This document shows positions 4,897-6,358 of a stretch of 6,358 bases of DNA, piece after piece. Made by a program: the position numbers and the translations under genes. The stretch is from Metabacillus rhizolycopersici (GTDB taxonomy: Bacteria; Bacillota; Bacilli; Bacillales; Bacillaceae). The stretch spans positions 1 through 6,358 of the forward strand of contig NZ_JAIQUM010000141.1 of assembly GCF_020075705.1 (NCBI RefSeq). Direction: 5' to 3'. The notes under the pieces are model-generated. The model did no database searches. It worked only from the letters and a program-made list of their open reading frames with translations, and had not been told where the DNA came from. Positions within the stretch are counted from its first letter, which is position 1, and every line of letters starts with the position of its first letter.

Positions 4897-4937
4897 CATG
4901 TAAAGTATAGCACACTATACTTTACATGCGTAAAGTC
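4897..4937 (-). other. oriT: MOBV (pMV158-type) origin of transfer, oriT
   Basis: On the minus strand GACTTTACGC leads into CATGTAAAGTATAG, a TGTG loop and CTATACTTTACATG followed by GAAG. The 14-bp arms are perfect. This closely matches the pMV158/pUB110 transfer origin as I recall it, AGTATAGTG/TGTTATACTTTACATG, where MobM nicks in the TGTG. By analogy the nick here falls between 4913 and 4912 on the minus strand. A second overlapping dyad, ACTTTAC-ATGC-GTAAAGT (4919-4936), shares one arm, just as overlapping alternative hairpins do in pMV158. No relaxase gene is present, so transfer would need one supplied in trans. Confidence 0.82.
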
Positions 4938-5062
4938 GTGTGGTCTGCGACGCTATGTTGCCTGTCAAACAGGCAAACAGACAAGCACGCAAGCATGATA
5001 AAAACAAAAACCGTAGGGCTACTCGCCCCACCACCCCCGCCAACGTCAACACGTTGGATCGC
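4938..5062 (-). other. Candidate single-strand origin or leading region next to oriT
   Basis: Directly upstream of the nick strand's oriT lie TAGCGT (minus strand, 4955-4950), identical to the CS-6 box of ssoA/ssoU lagging-strand origins, and hairpins TTGCCTG-TCAAA-CAGGCAA (4958-4976), GGGC-TACTC-GCCC (5016-5028) and CCAACG-TCAACA-CGTTGG (5040-5057). In pMV158 and pUB110 an ssoU sits next to oriT, which makes this placement suggestive. TAGCGT is not clearly in a hairpin loop, and the flanking conserved ssoA box is not recognised, so the call is tentative. Confidence 0.35.
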
Positions 5063-5084
5063 CATACAAAACAACTAAAACCAA

Positions 5085-5144
5085 TGTTGCCATAAAGGCA
5101 ACAAATGCACCTTAAAGGTGCAATCAGTAACTAACCTAAAGGTT
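5085..5144. repeat. Array of three small hairpins with A-rich loops
   Basis: TGTTGCC-ATAAA-GGCAACA (5085-5103), TGCACC-TTAAA-GGTGCA (5106-5122) and AACC-TAAA-GGTT (5133-5144) follow each other. Stems differ, loops share AAA. All are perfect. They lie 68-127 bases before the gene at 5212 and continue the hairpin series from oriT. They may fold in single-stranded DNA during transfer or replication, or in the 5' leader of the downstream mRNA. CRISPR is excluded because the units differ and spacing is tiny. Confidence 0.55.
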
Positions 5145-5211
5145 TATCAACGTATATATTACCAAAAAAAGTAAATAATACTGGTGAGCTAATAATAAAA
5201 GGAGTATAGAC

Positions 5212-5421
5212 ATGGCTAGAAAAATCTTCGATATACATAAAGACCTATTAGTCTTATTTGGAATATGGTTTGCTATTCGCTTTATCTACACAAAAGAAAT
5301 ATACATACAAGTAAATGGATACACGGTAAATACGCTTAGTTTACTCATACTAACAATCGTATTGGTTGCATTAGATAGAGTAAGACATACGGAGACTAGC
5401 GAAGAAAAGAAAATCAATTAA
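5212..5421 (+). CDS. Small two-pass membrane protein of unknown function
   Basis: I do not recognise this 69-residue protein. Two hydrophobic segments are visible: about residues 12-25 (LLVLFGIWFAIRFI) and 42-55 (LSLLILTIVLVALD). A short loop with IYIQVNGYTVNT lies between them, and a charged tail (RVRHTETSEEKKIN) follows. It looks like a small integral membrane protein with both ends inside. The start is well supported: AAAGGAG (5198-5204) lies 7 bases before ATG. It sits alone between the hairpin array and the right copy of the 28-bp repeat, and no terminator is obvious after it. Holin-like, immunity or surface-exclusion roles are conceivable for such a protein on a plasmid, but nothing specific supports any of them. 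Confidence 0.7.
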   Translation: MARKIFDIHKDLLVLFGIWFAIRFIYTKEIYIQVNGYTVNTLSLLILTIVLVALDRVRHTETSEEKKIN

Positions 5422-5454
5422 GTAACCATAGTAGACCAAAAATTTTATACTTGC

Positions 5455-5482
5455 TTAACGTTGTAAATCCGCATTTTCGGGA
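5455..5482. repeat. 28-bp inverted repeat, right copy
   Basis: This is the perfect reverse complement of 2294-2321, here beginning TTAACGTTGTAAATCCGC and ending TTTTCGGGA. It is in the leader between the small membrane protein and the DUF3967 gene. The spacing between copies is 3133 bp one way and 3042 bp the other, so the two copies nearly halve the circle. Confidence 0.9.
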
Positions 5483-5518
5483 CTGTACCCCTAGTTACCT
5501 AATTAAGTCTTGTTGAAA

Positions 5519-5565
5519 GAAACCAGTCGGTTTCTAAGGAAGGATTTCCAATAAACTGATAGAAT
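5519..5565 (+). promoter_or_regulatory. Candidate promoter and operator of the DUF3967 gene pair
   Basis: TGATAGAAT (5557-5565) is an extended -10 element 27 bases before the start codon, with no clear -35. Two dyads sit just upstream: GAAACC-AGTC-GGTTTC (5519-5534) and GGAA-GGAT-TTCC (5538-5549). Their placement against the promoter fits autoregulation by the MerR-like protein encoded downstream, which is an inference. Confidence 0.4.
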
Positions 5566-5592
5566 ACTACTAAAAAAGGAGAGGATAGCGAT

Positions 5593-6177
5593 ATGAAGGA
5601 TGACACGTCACAAGCTGAAAAAGCTTACTGGACAAAGGATGTTGCGGACGATTTAGGTATGGCCGTTACAACAGTCCGTAAGTATGCTTCTTTGATGGAA
5701 GAGAACGGATATACTATTCTTCGAAATGAACATAATCAAAGAGCTTTTTTAGAGCGTGATATTCTCATCATGAAGCGTATAAAATCGCTAGCCAAAGCGC
5801 ATGGCGTCACGATAGAAGATGCGGTAAATTCAGTATTGAAGGGCGTTCCTAGCAATGAAGTACAAACTGTGTCGGGTAGCGACACGTCTACTATGTCGCC
5901 CCCCGACACAAAAGAAAATGAGCAATTACAGGCTCTTATCACACGTTATGATGATAAATTTAACGACCTAAAAAATGATAATGATGAATTAAAGGGAATG
6001 ATTCAAGAATTACAGCAAATTGTTAAAGGGCAACAATCCTATATAGATGACTCGATCAAGAAGCGAGATGAACAGCTATTACAATCTATTCGAGAACTTC
6101 ACCAAGCACGAATAGAAGCAGCCAGTACAGAAAAAAAGGGATTCTTTTCCCGACTTTTTAAAAAGGAATCCTTATGA
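5593..6177 (+). CDS. MerR-like HTH, coiled-coil DUF3967 protein (possible plasmid segregation factor)
   Basis: This 194-residue protein has the architecture of DUF3967 proteins common on Bacillus plasmids. Residues 12-66 (YWTKDVADDLGMAVTTVRKYASLMEENGY, then RAFLERDILIMKRI) are a MerR-type winged helix. Residues 92-108 are a Ser/Thr/Pro/Asp linker. Residues 109-178 form a coiled coil including the family segment QQSYIDDSIKKRDEQLLQSI. The end KKGFFSRLFKKESL (181-194) is a basic amphipathic tail, a likely membrane anchor. The plan recalls the chromosome-anchoring protein RacA (HTH, coiled coil, membrane tail), so tethering or partitioning the plasmid is a reasonable inference; a plain regulator is the alternative. 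AAAGGAGAGG (5575-5584) precedes the ATG. Its TGA overlaps the next gene's ATG by 4 bp. Confidence 0.85.
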   Translation: MKDDTSQAEKAYWTKDVADDLGMAVTTVRKYASLMEENGYTILRNEHNQRAFLERDILIMKRIKSLAKAHGVTIEDAVNSVLKGVPSNEVQTVSGSDTSTMSPPDTKENEQLQALITRYDDKFNDLKNDNDELKGMIQELQQIVKGQQSYIDDSIKKRDEQLLQSIRELHQARIEAASTEKKGFFSRLFKKESL

Positions 6178-6323
6178 AATTAGATTATAAAAAGAGAGAA
6201 GTACAAAGAAATATAAAGAGAAAATACAACAAAAGAAATAAAAAACAGATTAAAGAAGCAATGATCCTTATTGTTTTCTTTGCGTTACTTCTTCTGCTGA
6301 ATTCTTATTTCAAAAGTTTCTAA
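6174..6323 (+). CDS. 49-residue basic single-pass membrane peptide, coupled to the DUF3967 gene
   Basis: The frame opens with the ATG of an ATGA overlap at the DUF3967 stop and runs 49 codons to a TAA. Residues 1-27 are very basic (about 13 Lys/Arg, for example YKKREVQRNIKRKYNKRNKK). Residues 30-43 (MILIVFFALLLLLN) form one membrane helix, followed by SYFKSF. By the positive-inside rule the basic part faces the cytoplasm, where it could contact DNA or its coupled partner. No separate ribosome site is seen, in line with translational coupling. It crosses the contig junction, so its end appears again at 3-92. I know no named family. A partner in membrane tethering of the plasmid is a hypothesis. 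Confidence 0.72.
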   Translation: MKLDYKKREVQRNIKRKYNKRNKKQIKEAMILIVFFALLLLLNSYFKSF

Positions 6324-6358
6324 TACAAAACTTGCAATCTCTATAATAAAAAATGGTA
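6232..6358. repeat. Terminal direct repeat, right copy (circular contig overlap)
   Basis: This copy is identical to 1-127. It marks the point where the circular 6231-bp molecule closes on itself. See the left copy for reasoning. Confidence 0.93.

Noticed and set aside
4688..4903. Plus-strand frame of 71 codons
   Set aside because: No ribosome binding site, no recognisable features, and it is antisense to the more protein-like decayed frame and to oriT.
5085..5144. Possible CRISPR-like or tandem repeat array
   Set aside because: Units differ in stem sequence and are only hairpins; no uniform repeat or spacer structure.

Overview
The window is almost certainly one complete small plasmid from a sporulating Bacillus-type Firmicute. 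The first 127 bases (1-127) are repeated exactly as the last 127 (6232-6358), which is what an assembler leaves when it opens a circle. The closed molecule would be 6231 bp. It is AT-rich, has strong AGGAGG-type ribosome binding sites, and carries genes known from Bacillus, Priestia and relatives (yjcZ, cwlJ, gerQ, repL, a DUF3967 protein). I cannot fix the species.

Layout (circular). Positions 229-2134 hold a spore cassette: a tiny YjcZ-type sporulation peptide, the cortex-lytic enzyme CwlJ on the minus strand, and, divergent from it, the coat protein GerQ. GerQ is the partner that CwlJ needs for assembly into the spore coat. Positions 2135-2678 are a gene-free, hairpin-rich stretch. Positions 2679-3283 (minus strand) are an AbrB-like antitoxin and RelE-like toxin pair with its own terminator. 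Positions 3284-3952 are a structured control region: a long hairpin, twin small hairpins, a possible 10-codon leader peptide and GTTGATAT iteron-like repeats. Next comes repL (3953-4414), the replication gene. Positions 4434-4868 (minus) look like a dead gene. Positions 4897-5144 hold a MOBV (pMV158-type) transfer origin and an array of small hairpins, but no relaxase gene is present. Positions 5212-5421 encode a small unknown membrane protein. Positions 5593-6323 are a two-gene unit: a MerR-like/DUF3967 coiled-coil DNA-binding protein overlapping by 4 bp a 49-residue basic, single-pass membrane peptide that crosses the contig junction.

How it fits together. RepL and its upstream repeats would run replication. 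The toxin-antitoxin pair and the DUF3967/membrane-peptide pair are plausible maintenance functions, the second perhaps by tethering the plasmid. The orphan oriT would allow mobilisation by a relaxase from another plasmid. The cargo is a matched spore-germination set (CwlJ plus GerQ), unusual for so small a replicon. A perfect 28-bp inverted repeat (2294-2321 and 5455-5482) divides the circle into two nearly equal arcs: one with repL, toxin-antitoxin and oriT, the other with the spore genes and the DUF3967 unit. This suggests a recombination site or the scars of module joining.
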